This document shows, piece by piece, positions 21,088 to 32,697 of a stretch of 64,000 nucleotides of DNA; position 1 is the first letter of the stretch, and the number at the start of each line of letters is the position of its first letter. This DNA is from Sphaerulina vaccinii (taxonomy: Eukaryota > Ascomycota > Dothideomycetes > Mycosphaerellales > Mycosphaerellaceae), in the NCBI GenBank assembly GCA_022570795.1, contig JAKUDP010000004.1, positions 2,170,001 through 2,234,000 on the forward strand, read 5' to 3'. The notes under the pieces are model-generated. The model had not been told where the DNA came from, made no database searches, and was given only the letters and a program-made list of their open reading frames with translations. Both the position numbers and the translations under genes were made by a program.

Positions 21088-22859
21088 ATGTTGACCATGA
21101 ACCTCTCTTCGACTGCTCTGGCACTGCTTGCTTCCTACTTGGTTTACTCCACGTTCTTGGTCATCTACAGATTCACTTTTCACAGACTCGCTCGATTCCC
21201 AGGCCCAAAGCTCACAGCAGCTACCGGTATTCCTCTGCTCTATTATGACCTGATTCATAAAGGAGGCGGCCAGTTCCCATTCGCTTACAGAGAATGGCAC
21301 GAGCAATATGGGCCTATCATACGAGTATCTCCGGATGAACTACACATCCGAGACTCTGGCTTCTATGGCTCACACTTTGGCACCAACAAACCGACCCGAA
21401 AGTGGGAGCACTTTGCGTATAGATTCAGCAACGAGAACACGGCTTTCGGAGCTGTAGATCCAAAGGTACGCGGACATGGGTGGCACCCAAAATGGCATCT
21501 GCTCACTCGCGTAGGTCCATCGTGTCTTGAGGTCCACCATGAACCCGTTCTTCTCTAGACAGAGAGTTGCTGAGTATGCGCCCAAGCTTCAAGATATGCT
21601 GTCCAAGCTTCTTGTTCGTATTGAGAAAGACTACATGAAGCCTGGGAAAGTCCTCAATATCACGAAGATGTGGTACGTATTGGCCAGCTCAGCTCTTGCA
21701 CAGCCGCTTAATGATATCATCAGGGAATGCTATGCTTCCGATGTCGTGGTCAGCTTCTGCTTCGACGATTCTTACCACAATCTGGACCTGCCTGAGTTCC
21801 ACTCCAAGATCAATGATGCTGGTAGTAGCATGGTTGAAATCACACATTGGTTGAGAGCCTTCGGCTTTCTAGCCTGGCTGTTGCGGAACCTCCCAGAAAG
21901 ACTTATATCCCTAGATCCTGCAATGGGAGAGCTCGTCCGTAATTGGGCAGTAGGTCGATGTCTACTCATGTGCTCTCCTATAGTATGACTAACGATCATA
22001 CCCAGGACCGAGACGCCCAAGTCGCGGACATCCTCCAAGCACAATCTCATGGTGAGAAACTTGGTGATCGCACAATCTTTGCATCCTTGCTCGAACAACA
22101 ATCTTCACTTCCGCACACCGAACGACTTCCGCTCGACTTGGGCCAAGAAGCCAAGATGATCATTGGTGCAGGCTCCGAAACCATTGCTCGAGCTTGCACA
22201 GTCGGATCTTTCCACATTCTTGCCAATACACTCATCAAAGAGAAGCTGCACCTCGAACTCATCGCCGCCATCCCGGATTCCACCAACATGCCAACTTGGG
22301 ATGCTCTCACACGACTGCCTTACCTCAGCGCCTGTATCGAAGAGTCTGTTCGTCTCACATACGGCTTAGCAGAGCGTCGCGCTCGTGCATATGATGGAGG
22401 GCCCATCACTTACACCAATCCCGAGACCAATCAGCAACATCTGATTCCCACTGGCACATTCATCTCGATGGACAACTACGACGTCTCCCACGATGAAGCT
22501 ATCTTTCCGAACTCGCATAAGTTCATTCCTGAAAGATGGCTAGACGATCCTAAAGCACCTGATGGCAAGCCGTTGTCAAGGTATAATGTGTCCTTTGGCA
22601 AAGGTAGTAGGAATTGCGTCGGGATGCAGTTGGCTTATGCGGAGCTCTATGTGGCTTTTGTGAGTGCTGTTGGAGATGTCATGGAGCTGATGGCTAATGA
22701 AGTGTACAGGCGAACTTCTTCCGAGCTGACTTCATTGATCAAGTCAGGCTGTACGAATCCAGCGCAGCGAACGATGTTGAAATGGCGAGGTGTAGATTCG
22801 TTCCGAGGACAAAGAAGGACAGCTTGGGTGTGAGAGTTGTGTTTGATGCGAAGAAGTGA
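21088..22859 (+). CDS. Cytochrome P450 monooxygenase
   Basis: Five exons, 21088..21465, 21515..21672, 21724..21949, 22006..22659 and 22710..22859, all in phase, give 521 residues. Introns are 49-56 bp with good signals (intron 3 has GACTAAC). An N-terminal membrane anchor (ALALLASYLVYSTFLVIY) is followed by the proline hinge FPGPKL. The I-helix shows GAGSET, the K-helix ExxR is E367-R370, and the heme loop is FGKGSRNCVG with Cys458 as thiolate ligand. The layout resembles the trichodiene-oxygenase-like (CYP58-type) group of fungal secondary-metabolism P450s, but the substrate cannot be read from sequence. Introns 2 and 4 affect whether the frame looks open, so the raw frame over-reads them. 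Confidence 0.93.
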
Positions 22860-23328
22860 AGGGATGGCAAAAATGGGTCTGCACTGCACTTCTCGGAATA
22901 GGTCCTAGTGTACATACCATGCTCTGATCTTCCACACCCGAAGTGAGCCCGTTGCTATTCTTCGCTTCAGCCAAGAGCCAGCCTCTCTGTCTGCAACACC
23001 GAGACGAACGATGGATTTCGAGCCCTATGCCTTAGCGACTCTGCCTCACTGAAGGTCTCCCCGATGGATCTAGTAGTATCACGATACGATGCTGAACTCG
23101 AGGGCTGTGGGAAAGTTCCACCAACTGAGGCTTGGCTTACGAGCGGAATGGCAAGTGTACAATCCTGCCAGAGCAGGACCACAGCATCAGAAGCTATAAG
23201 AGTCAAGGTGGTGACCATTGACCGACCATATTATCGACGACACAACACCTTCTCACACCAGCTCTATCGACAGCAATTCACCACACCTTACCAATTGAAT
23301 ATCAGACCAGCAGCCTCAAGCATCCGAC
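22860..23328. other. Intergenic region upstream of the secreted-protein gene
   Basis: 469 bp; promoter and leader of the following gene. No supported coding sequence. Confidence 0.45.
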
Positions 23329-24152
23329 ATGTTTTCCGAATCTCTTATGTTCGCACTCATGGCTGCTGCCATGACTTCCGCAAGCGTTATACCGACACGC
23401 CAGAACCTGCAAGAGTCTATTCCGGAACTCGTTGCCCGAGTCGACCAGCCAGACAATCCATGGATCAACGACAACTGCTTCCACCCTTACGAAATCCCAC
23501 TAGGCCAGAAGTTCGACGGCTGTCCCAAGAAGAACACTATTAAAGACGACGGAGATGGCAAGTACTGCTCTGGTAACTCGCCATGGTCCAACAACTGCGA
23601 ACGCTACTGCGAAGTGACCTTAGAATGGGCGTATGGTAAAGTCACTCCCTTCGACAATACCCGTTGTGGCAAAGGCTCCGACTGCCGCCTCGACACCAAC
23701 ATGCGAGTCGACGTGGGTCAGACTTCCGGCTTCTCACTGCAAATCGGCCAGGGAGCTTTCACTGCTGGAGCTTCTTTCACTTGGACCGAGACTCACAGTA
23801 CGGGCAATGGCATCATCCGCGACAAACCTGATGATCTCATTGACTCGTGTGGTTACTGGGCTTTCATTCCTCATATGGTTACCAGCTGTGGTATGTCTCA
23901 AGTAGATTGATAGCGTTAGCACCCACTGACGTTTTGATTGAAGGTATGACGGCGAAGTCTGATGTCCACTCCAATCCATTTAACAAGTGGTGTGCGAATC
24001 GAGTCGACAAGTACGAGTGCACGACCAGCGTCTTCCAGACTGCTGCTGGAATCGCATCGGGAGATGTGGTGTTTGTTGCCACGGACTGCAGCAGTGGTGC
24101 GCCCTTGGGTGATGAGAAGCAGGATCCGATATATTTGAAAGCTGCGAAGTAG
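23329..24152 (+). CDS. Secreted cysteine-rich protein (256 aa)
   Basis: Exons 23329..23890 and 23944..24152 (53-bp intron, GTATGT...GAAG) give 256 residues. The first about 19 residues (MFSESLMFALMAAAMTSAS) are a signal peptide. The mature protein has 12 cysteines, an even number consistent with six disulfides, grouped as CFHPYE, GCPKK, YCSGN, NCERYC, RCGKGSDC, SCGYW, SCG, WCANRVDKYEC and DC. It has no membrane segment, GPI signal or catalytic motif I recognise. Secretion is well supported; a role as an effector or cell-wall protein is inference only. It lies between the P450 and the flavin monooxygenase. Confidence 0.78.
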
Positions 24153-24421
24153 TTGGACCGAGAGTCTCTCCACACTTGCTTGTATGGAGACTTGCTCTGA
24201 TGAAGACTTGATGTTGGGCGTGGCATGCGAAGACTAAAAGGAGTGTTTGGGTGTGAGGTTTATGTTCGACTTGAAGGTGTGAGTAGATAGACTGTCTAAG
24301 TGTGATCACTAAGCGATCGTATCTCCAGGCACAGCGCAAAGGCGACAGGTCAAGCGAACGGAGAGGTATCCTCCGCCGTCCAATGCTCGCCGTGAGGTAT
24401 CCCAGCATCGTCGTCACATCT

Positions 24422-26376
24422 CTAAGCCGACACCGCAAAACCCTCCAAGTCACCTTTGCTTCGCCACTCCTTCAAGATCCTCTCATAGTCCAGATACCCT
24501 TGTCCCCAGATCGCTCCACGTGCAGCACCAGCTTGCTGTTCAGGGGACATCTTATCAGCTTCGCCCTCAGCATTGAAGTAGCTGGGTGTACATCCGGCCA
24601 TAGTCGACAACTTGTGTGCGTTGCCTGCAACACGATTCGCCCACTCGTCACATGCAGCTTCAGTCGGCTCAATGACAGCCTTTGCACCTCCTACAGCTCC
24701 TGCGCTGCCTGTCTTTCGCTCAGCTTCTCGAATCGTGTGAGCGATGTGTATGGCTTGCTGATCCAGACGCTGAGTCTGATTGACTCCGACTCCAGCTTGA
24801 GAGAGGCCAGTGTAGAAGAGGTTTGGGAAGTGTTGAGCGATCGTGCCATGTAGGGTCATAAGTTGTCCTTTCTTGAAGCGGTCTTCCATGTCTTTGCCAT
24901 CTTTGCCAGTGACTGTTATGCCGGCTTTACCTGCCAGAGAGTCTGACAGTGGATTGCCGTAGCCTGAAGCCCAGATTATCAAGTCGACTGGATATTCTTT
25001 GCCATCGTGCGAGATACCATTGGGTGTGAGAGCTTGCACTCCTTTGCCTCCGGTGTCGACGAGGTGGACGTTAGGCTGGTTGAACGCGACGAGGTAGTCA
25101 TCGTGGAATGTGGGACGCTTGCACCAGCCTGGGTACCATGCTTGCAATGCGAGAGCAGTGTCCTGATCTTTAACGACATCCATAACCCTCTGTCTTACTC
25201 GATCCGATCGTGTACCATCCAGCTCGTTCATCTCGTCTAGGAAGCCTTGGACTCCTTCCGGTTTGATTTCTTTGGATCCTCCCCACGCACCACTTATCGT
25301 TGGCATGTTTGACATACCATCATTGACCAGGTTTTCTGCTGGCAAGTTCTCCACTCCTTCAGTAAACTTCTGAAAGTTCTCGCTTCGTTCGGTCTGCCAA
25401 CCTTTCTTTGCTGCAATCTTCGTCTTCCACTCCTCAGGATCTGTGTCGCGATTCCCACGCTCATCAACAGCGGAAGCTGTTCGCTGGAAGACATAAAGCT
25501 CTTTGGCATACTTCGCTGAAGCGGGAACGACTTGGATGGCTGTGGCTCCTGTGCCTACGATAGCAACTCTCTTACCCTCCAGTCCAGTGAGGACTGGGTT
25601 AGCAGACGAACCACCTGTCAGATCATAGTTCCAGCGTCCAGTGTGCAACATCTTTCCATTGAACTCTTCGAGGCCAGGCAGATTCGGGATCTTAGGATCT
25701 GTGAAGCCTCCAGAAGATATGATAACATAATCTGCGGTGAACTTGACCATCTTCTCAGCTTCGCCCTTTGGCTTAGCAGTCACTTCACACTTCCAGTTCT
25801 TCACAGATGCATCCCAAGTCAGAGATTTGCCACGAGTCTGGAACATGGCACGGTCATGTAGACCGAATTTCTGAGCTAGAAGGTCCAATGCGTGTCGAAT
25901 CTCTTCTCCGCCAGCATACTTGCGCTTGGGCATGTAGCCAGTCTCTTCGAGGAGTGGGATATAAATGTATGATTCGACATCGCACATTAGACCTGGATAT
26001 CTGGATGTTTGACCAATATCAGCTAATCCTGCCACCAAGTGATACGCCATTGCTGAACTCACCGATTGTGATACCATGTGCCTCCGAACCCTCCAGCATG
26101 GTCAACAATCAGCAAGTCCTGTACACTACTGGCACTTCCTTCCAGTATAGCTCGGACAGCTGAACAGAGGCCACCGATGCCGGCCCCAAAGACTGCGATT
26201 TTGACATGTCCACCTTCAGGAACGGGATAGTTCACGGGAGTACCTGCCTTGACCCAAGGATCTTCTGCTAGGATATACTTGGTTGATTCCTTAGGTGTGA
26301 GGTATTGGCCGAGACCTTTGGAGTTGAGACGTTTCTCTCGTTCTTGCTTGTAGCGTTCCTGGTTAGAAAGTCCCAT
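24422..26376 (-). CDS. Baeyer-Villiger-type FAD/NADPH monooxygenase
   Basis: Class B flavoprotein monooxygenase that inserts oxygen next to ketones or oxidises heteroatoms using NADPH and FAD. Exons 26063..26376 and 24422..26000 give 630 residues (62-bp intron inside the FGGTWYHNRYPG motif). The FAD Rossmann motif is VFGAGIGG (G64, G66, G69). The family fingerprint FNGKMLHTGRWNYD is complete (F-x-G-x3-H-x3-W), and the second, NADPH-binding Rossmann motif is VAIVGTGATAIQ. The length fits cyclohexanone- and phenylacetone-monooxygenase-like fungal enzymes with an N-terminal extension. Convergent with the secreted-protein gene. The substrate is unknown. Confidence 0.92.
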
Positions 26377-26987
26377 CTCGAGGTGCAGACGCTGTTATCG
26401 TTGGTACCTGAAAGCTTCGGGGCAATGATCAGATCCAGAGAACGATCTATGATATGTATGCGCAACCCCGCCACGTGTAGGCCAGATTTGTGATCGACTT
26501 TACCGAGCTGCAACAGCCCGATGCGTGGTGGTGCGGGCAGAGCTATGGAACTAGAAGCCATCTTAGCGCTTAACAATAGCTCGCGAGCTTACCTCCCTCG
26601 TGAATCGCAACCAAACGTCGGTAATGCTCTCTGGATCTTGTATTACAAGGCAGATGCGCCTCGTCGAAAGACGCAACAGCCTGGTGCTCGCGCGTGGATG
26701 GAGACCGTCTTGGCTCGATGGCGAATTCATCGCTTACTGTGAGCCTTCTAGAACTACAGCTTCATGAGCCAACTCATGCATATAGAGCAATTTCCACATT
26801 TTGATGGTATGCATGGAATATAATCAGCATTGAAGATCGTGATGCATTCGTTCGTGATAGTCGTCTAATCATAAACCTATGTCCATCATCACATATGTCT
26901 TGCGACTGGTATCTTTGTATGTTGTAGCATGCGATAAGCATAATTGTCGTAGCTCAAAGTGTTCACGCATCGCGACTCCTGTATGCC
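26377..26987. other. Intergenic region, nothing recognised
   Basis: 611 bp containing the promoter of the flavin monooxygenase and the 3' flank of the next minus-strand gene. AT-richer from 26760. A 73-codon plus frame is not supported. Confidence 0.45.
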
Positions 26988-28892
26988 TCAGTGGTGTGGC
27001 ATGAATTGCCACTGATGAGCATCTCGAATGTCCCCTGACCAAGGCGCACTATTATTGTGACTATTGTGTAGGTATCTGGCGCGTGTGACGCCAGCCGCCG
27101 CATGAGTAGCGGCGTTGGTCATTTCGACATCATCGGTTATGGCAATGGTAGGCTGGGTAGCTGTAATATCAAATCCGCTACCAGTCTGAGAGAAAGAATC
27201 ATCAGCGGAGCTGTAATGCGGACCAGTATAGTAGTTCTGAGTACTGCTGGCCGGAGTGGCGTTGCCGTGGAATGGGAGGTTGTTACATTCTCGAGGAATT
27301 GCGTTGCTCGATGATTGACTTCCACCTTGTGCTAGTAGTGCACTTGGAATGTAACCCGCAGAGGTGATCTGTGCTGCAAGCTGTTCCTCCAGGATCGTTG
27401 CCGCAAGTTTCATTGTGTTCAGTGACACGTCGCTTATCAACATACCGGCATGCCGCGACGCGTTGATCAGCGCAAGTGTCTGGCTAAGACTGCTCGAAAG
27501 TGCCATCGTCTCAGTCCTTTCATCAGAGTCGGAAGTGTTACTGGTGTACGCGGTGTTCCGGGACGCATTGGAACCTCTTCGTCCAGATGTCGGCAGCTGC
27601 AAATGCGTTACTTGATCGAAGCCATTTTCGGCAATACCTCCCTCGATGGGCTCTTCATCTGCTTCGCCGGGCTCAGGAATGCCATCTGGATGTGTGAAGT
27701 CAAACTTGGCTCGTGCGAGCAGGAATAGATATTTCCATTGAGCTTGCGGAGTGTTATGATCACGACGAGTGCTTCCAGGATGAACACAAGCGTACAATTG
27801 AAATGGTTTGTATGTCTCGTAATTCGGGCAACCATCTGTGACACAGAAGAACATGCACTCGCCACTCCAATTGTGCGCATCCCGTTGCTCAGTGTTGTCG
27901 AACCTGCGAAAGCATGTCGTGCAGTAGTAGAACCCGTGTCGCTCATGGTGTCTGCGAAGCTGGGCTATAAAACGTGTCTTGGAACAGCAGTTGCCGTTGA
28001 CTATCTCTGCGCTAGTGCCACAGAAGACACAATTTAATCCTGGGCGACGATTCGGTTTGCTTGGCTTTCGCTTGGGCGAAGGTAACGGAGGTGGTTGCGA
28101 GCGGTCTTCATCAGACATCCGAGCCTTTCCATTGCCGAAATTGTTAGCGCCATATGTTGCACCGCTATGATTTGGGCCGCTTGTAGATCCTGCCTGGCCG
28201 CTGCGCATGCCTTTCATCGATCCTCCACCACGCCTGTGGTTGTGGTGATGGCCAGCAGGAGCAGTGCTATGATGTGGATAGCTCGTCATGCCTTCTGGAG
28301 GAGTAATGATCGGCTCAGAGTCGTTGTGAGGTTCTGAAAGCTCTTCGAAGTCGTGGTCTGCCTGGTCGTCACTCTTGCTTGTTTGCACCAAAATATGTAA
28401 TGCATCTTCTTGAACTTTGTGTTCTTGTAAGCTCAGAAAGATAACATGCTGCATGCTCTGCCAGTCCTTCAACACTTCCGAAAGTGTAGCAGGTCTTCCA
28501 AGTAGACTGCCATTGGCACCTTGGGATAGCCAATTGAGGCATCGAATGTACGCAATGTCAAAGTCGAGAGGTGGTTCAGCTGTTTCGTTCTTGTCGTGGA
28601 GATCGCAAGCCTTAGTGTCCGAAGCGGTATCTTTCGTGAACGACAGGCTCTCATGAGAGACCAAAGTCTTCAGTCCCGGAGCAGGATCCCAAGTGGATTG
28701 ACGGCGTCGAAGAGGCAGTCCTGTGGTCTTGCATCGTCGATAAGAGGATCGTTTAGCAAGAGTGGCAGCAAAGCCAGCTTTGCAAACTCGAGAGCTGTGC
28801 AGTCGAGCAATACGGCTCGAAAGGGCCCTTCGACGCGATGCTAATGGGTTGTCGGCTGTAGTGGAAGCTGAAATACTAGGGTGGAATTCCAT
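26988..28892 (-). CDS. C2H2-like zinc-binding protein, paralog A
   Basis: Single exon; start chosen at MEFHPSISAS (28892, 634 residues), although the frame has an earlier ATG at 29030. The N-terminal third is basic (possible nuclear protein) and Gly/His rich (STAPAGHHHNHRRGGG). The centre holds a Cys/His cluster of the fungal C2H2-like type: CVFCGT, LRRHHERHGFYYCTTCFRRF, then HNWSGECMFFC and DGCPNYE. Its C-terminal part is Ser/Thr rich with a helical segment (MALSSSLSQTLALINASRHA). It is clearly related to the gene at 52712-54729 (same order of motifs, similar size). Probably DNA- or RNA-binding; the exact role is unknown. Confidence 0.75.
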   Translation of the reverse strand: MEFHPSISASTTADNPLASRRRALSSRIARLHSSRVCKAGFAATLAKRSSYRRCKTTGLPLRRRQSTWDPAPGLKTLVSHESLSFTKDTASDTKACDLHDKNETAEPPLDFDIAYIRCLNWLSQGANGSLLGRPATLSEVLKDWQSMQHVIFLSLQEHKVQEDALHILVQTSKSDDQADHDFEELSEPHNDSEPIITPPEGMTSYPHHSTAPAGHHHNHRRGGGSMKGMRSGQAGSTSGPNHSGATYGANNFGNGKARMSDEDRSQPPPLPSPKRKPSKPNRRPGLNCVFCGTSAEIVNGNCCSKTRFIAQLRRHHERHGFYYCTTCFRRFDNTEQRDAHNWSGECMFFCVTDGCPNYETYKPFQLYACVHPGSTRRDHNTPQAQWKYLFLLARAKFDFTHPDGIPEPGEADEEPIEGGIAENGFDQVTHLQLPTSGRRGSNASRNTAYTSNTSDSDERTETMALSSSLSQTLALINASRHAGMLISDVSLNTMKLAATILEEQLAAQITSAGYIPSALLAQGGSQSSSNAIPRECNNLPFHGNATPASSTQNYYTGPHYSSADDSFSQTGSGFDITATQPTIAITDDVEMTNAATHAAAGVTRARYLHNSHNNSAPWSGDIRDAHQWQFMPHH

Positions 28893-30292
28893 GCTCGATA
28901 CTTCCAGCTTGCATGAGCATGCAGGACATCGGACAAGAGATAAGGAGATATGTAAATAAGCTGTATGCTTACTGGAGTGAATCGAGACACCGGGAATGAA
29001 GGGAAATAAGCACATATATGAGTTGCACATGCCTCATGACTGACAGCATCCGCACGAACGTGAGCACATGGTTCAGTTCTGTCGCTGTTCAGAAGTTCAG
29101 TGAACGTCCACTGTGCAGCGCAGATCGGAGCTCAAGAAACTCTAGCGTGTCGAGCTTGCCGCAAGTTCTCAAGCAGCAATGTCTTCATGGAATCGCTCGT
29201 GCAACGTCGAACGCACGCTGGCCGTGCCAGTTCCACGTTTCTCCTGGCCGATGTGAGTTGCCTTCTCGGTGAGGCAGTACAGCAGCAGCACAGCCCATCG
29301 CTGGAGACAGGCGTCGATGCATGCAAGAGAACAATCAAGCCTCCTTCTAGAAGGCGGAGCGTGTCTCCGCATTTGCATCGTGGGCGTCGTCTCGTAGATC
29401 GATTCTCCGGCAGGCGTGCGAGCTCCGAGAGAGGGGAAATCGAGTCCTGTGACTTCAAATGTATCACGACAACCCATTGAGAAGTGACCTAGCCTCAATG
29501 AGTATCCCGGTGGTGTATTCCGCGTGTGAAGAAGAGTCGTGGGTGGTCCCTCGCGAAGCCTGAGGCGAGTTGTTGCCTTTGAAATGGCCGCAGCAGCGCC
29601 CTCGTGCATGCAAGGGGCGCCTATACCGCACGCTGGCAGGCAGCAGTGCCGGTCAGGGCTCGTTAGCGGAGGCTCTGCGAGCTCCAAAATTGCCGATCGC
29701 AGTGTCCTCCGTGTTCTTATAGGCACTGTGTCGATCAACCTGGTCCAGATCAGCTCAGCGAGTCGACCGCAAGTGCTTGGTTCATCCTGCCAGTCGGCAA
29801 ACTTCGTTTTCACTCTCCACCTTGCTCGTGTCTGCGCTGGTCCTCGCGTGTCCCGCACGCGTAGCAACTATCGAATGATTCGAGTGAGGCGCGTGTAAAG
29901 ATACTTCGGCGGGTCGTGACCCGTGAGTCGGGCCCAGCGGTAGTGCAGAACAATGGCCTTCTCTAGAGGACACCGAGGCAGCAGGTGTCAATGCATCACA
30001 AAAGATGGAAAGAGTGAGGTTGTGGAAGTCGCGTCGTGAACAAGCAATAGAGATGTGGTTCGGGCGCTCAGACCAACGACACGGATACCCTTGTCAGCGG
30101 CGATCTTACTAGCCATGAGTTACGATAACGATAATTGACAAGACGAAAGGATCATATATGGGAGGATGAAGAAGTTCAGATGTTATTCTGGATTCGTAGC
30201 TCTATTTCAGGGGCATGCATCGTTCCTGCTTTGAAAGAATACGCCAGACGCCTCGCTCAAAGCACTTTCTCTAACCATTTCATTGGCTTTGC
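28893..30292. other. Intergenic region, no supported gene
   Basis: About 1.4 kb. A 232-codon minus frame (29169-29867) begins at a non-ATG codon, is Arg/Thr/Leu rich and has no domain; two overlapping plus frames are equally long in places, which is typical of GC-rich non-coding DNA. Upstream in-frame codons for the preceding gene reach 29030. No tRNA or repeat was recognised. Confidence 0.45.
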
Positions 30293-31480
30293 CTATTCCC
30301 CAGCAAGCGAAGCGTACTCGATATCACCTTGACCAGGCGGTGGAGCAACAGCGGCCAGGCTGTCAAAGTCTTCTCCAGACGCGTTCGCTGCAGATCCTGC
30401 AATAGCCTTCTGACCTGCAGGTCCTGCAATTGCTTTCGCCCCAGACCCTGTCTGCCTGCCAGCTCGTGCGTTCTCCATTCTCTGATCGCGGTCCATATTG
30501 TCCAGTGGCTTCGGCTTTCCCCATTGTACTCGCAGTGGCACGCCTTTCACCAAGGCTCGCCCTTGAAAAGCCATCGCAGCTTTCTCCGCTCCTTCTCGAT
30601 CCATGTAGTTCACAAAGGCGCAATGCGAGCGATGGCTGCAGACCAACGATCGAAGCGCGCCATGCTGTGTGAAGACTTCCCGGATCGCATGCTCAGGTAG
30701 ATCATCCTCAACTCCAGTGACGAACAAGCTTGTGATGTTCTTGTCTGCAGGTGGGGCGATGTCCTGTGGCTTCGGCGGAAGAGCAGCACCAGATGGAAAG
30801 CCCTTTCCACCTCTGCTACCACCTCTCCCTCCTCTACCACCTGCAGCACCTCCACCTCGCCCAGCAGACGGTCCATACGCTGATCCATACGCAGATTTGC
30901 CTCTCGAGTCTTGCGTCCTGATCGGGCCCGTCTTGTGTCCTTCGCCGCCTTCCAGTAGCTTCTGCCCACTCCCTTCTCCCTGCTCCTGTTCCTCAGCTTC
31001 CAACCTCCTCTGCTTCTTATAATACGGCTCTGAATTCGCCAATCGTCTCAACAACTCCCGTCCCTTCTCCTCAGTCTTGCTATACCCCTCCAGACCCCTT
31101 CCCTCTTCAATCTCCTTCTCATTATTCTGCGCAAAGTACTCTCGATTGATCTCTGACTGCGGTCCCGGCGCTACCATCTTGAGCGCAGCATCTCGAATCG
31201 TGATCGGCAGGCCAAAAGACAGATCGAGCATACAGCATTGACAGCAATTTTTTAGACGCGCGCATGTGAGACATATTCCTGTGCGCTTTTGGCGCGCTGT
31301 GCGATCGGCTTTCCAACGGAAGACTGTGAAGGGTCGAGTGCAGAGTTTGCAGGCTTCGCCGTAGTCTTCCTTGAGCATCTGAACATAGGGGTTGTCGGAG
31401 AGGCACTTTTCGCAGACGGAGGGAAGATCAGTGGTTTCCCAACCGGAGCGATTCAGATCTTGCTTGATTTGTGGCGGCAT
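30293..31480 (-). CDS. SLT11: Pre-mRNA splicing factor Slt11/Ecm2 (RBM22 family)
   Basis: Spliceosome component of the activated (Bact/C) complex that contacts U6 snRNA and the catalytic core. Single exon of 395 residues starting MPPQIKQDLNRSGWET; the frame's further-upstream start is TTG. The N-terminal zinc-binding block has the family pattern CEKCL...CKLCTRPFTVFRW...CLTCARLKNCCQCCMLDL. A Gly/Arg-rich linker precedes one RRM (about residues 245-325, ITSLFVTGVEDDLPEHAI to GVPLRVQWGKPKPL). The C-terminal tail is Ala/Gly rich. Length and order match fungal Slt11. Confidence 0.93.
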   Translation of the reverse strand: MPPQIKQDLNRSGWETTDLPSVCEKCLSDNPYVQMLKEDYGEACKLCTRPFTVFRWKADRTARQKRTGICLTCARLKNCCQCCMLDLSFGLPITIRDAALKMVAPGPQSEINREYFAQNNEKEIEEGRGLEGYSKTEEKGRELLRRLANSEPYYKKQRRLEAEEQEQGEGSGQKLLEGGEGHKTGPIRTQDSRGKSAYGSAYGPSAGRGGGAAGGRGGRGGSRGGKGFPSGAALPPKPQDIAPPADKNITSLFVTGVEDDLPEHAIREVFTQHGALRSLVCSHRSHCAFVNYMDREGAEKAAMAFQGRALVKGVPLRVQWGKPKPLDNMDRDQRMENARAGRQTGSGAKAIAGPAGQKAIAGSAANASGEDFDSLAAVAPPPGQGDIEYASLAGE

Positions 31481-32697
31481 CTTGCGCGTGGAAGAAGTGG
31501 TTTCCAAGTGATACGGATGTGGCGCGGTCTTCTCTGACTATCGGTGTGAGTGCATGTGTTTCAAAAGGTTGTTGGTATGTGCAAGGCGGCGAGTCGAGGT
31601 CAAGGTCGTTGTTGTCGATGTCGTCGCTGAGTTGCTCACAAATCTTTCGTCAGAAGTAGAGACTCTGTTAGATCGGCAGGTTTACGCTAGCGCCGTCTCG
31701 GTTAAATTTCCTTCTTGATCTAGCCTCCTCTCACTCACACGCCCACCCCTTCGTGCTGACAATATGGAGAACAAAGCTGCCATCAACATTGAGTATCGCC
31801 AATTCATATCATCGTCCTCGACGAGGAGCCTGTGATCATGCAATCACCATCACTTGAGTTCGTATGGGCCTTTTCGTGGCTCACCGCATCCTTCGCGCCT
31901 TCCAGGCAGTGATTGGAAGCAGTACTAGCAAGAACTACCGCCCACGAGCAGTCCTGTCAGGTCAAGAACGAGAAGGTGCCTCTGAAGTGCCCGCCGATAT
32001 GAGGACTCGGAGTGCGCTGTTCTACATGCTCCCACACATCACCAACTACGGCACAGGTTACCATGGCATCCGATCCTCTAAGGACAGTCGCGACGACAGT
32101 TTCCTGCAACAATGGATGTCGCAGCTCAGAGCAAAGCAGCCAATACGTTCCATGCAGTGACATTCTGTTACTGCGCCAGATATGCCACGCAGTCGCGTGC
32201 AAAGAGATCTGCCATGAGAGTGGCGGACACGTGTAGTATCTGCATGAAATACACACTGAAGCAAGTGATCTGCGACGAAGTCGTCTCACACTGCCACCAC
32301 AGCCATTGTCCAAGCATTGACCAGTCGACGGGTATAGCAAAGCCTGCTTCCCTGGTTGTTGAGCTTGCTCGGCCGAGGTGAAGATCGACTTGGTATGGTT
32401 TGCCCAGACGGCAGCAGTCTTGGCTGTGGTGGCTTTGTCGCTGTGACCTCTCACGATGGGCGCTGGGGCTGTCAAGGCAGTGATATGGCACACCTTATGC
32501 TCTCAGAAGTTCGCAGACGGCGCCTCTTGCTGCATCATACCTCTGCCGATAGCCACTGCCTGTCCTTGGAAATGGCAGGACTGCTGCATAACATGGCGCT
32601 TTCCTGCTCGATGTCGCAGTCTTTGATGCCATGAGCAGTACAATCAGCCAATTCTGTCCCCTAACATATTATACTATTCATCTTCGCAAGTCATCGA
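31481..32697. other. Intergenic region, no supported gene
   Basis: 1.2 kb between divergent genes. Overlapping frames occur on both strands at 31860-32630 (Cys/Ser/His rich), but none has a convincing start, splice pattern or domain. Confidence 0.45.

Noticed and set aside
20636..21124. 162-codon minus-strand frame in the profilin/P450 promoter region
   Set aside because: Overlaps the P450 start and has no recognisable features.
29169..29867. 232-codon minus-strand open frame
   Set aside because: Starts at a non-ATG codon, Arg/Thr-rich composition, no domain, and overlapping plus-strand frames are equally open.
31957..32493. 178-codon minus-strand frame
   Set aside because: Cys/Ser/His-rich with no domain or splice structure, and the opposite strand is equally open.
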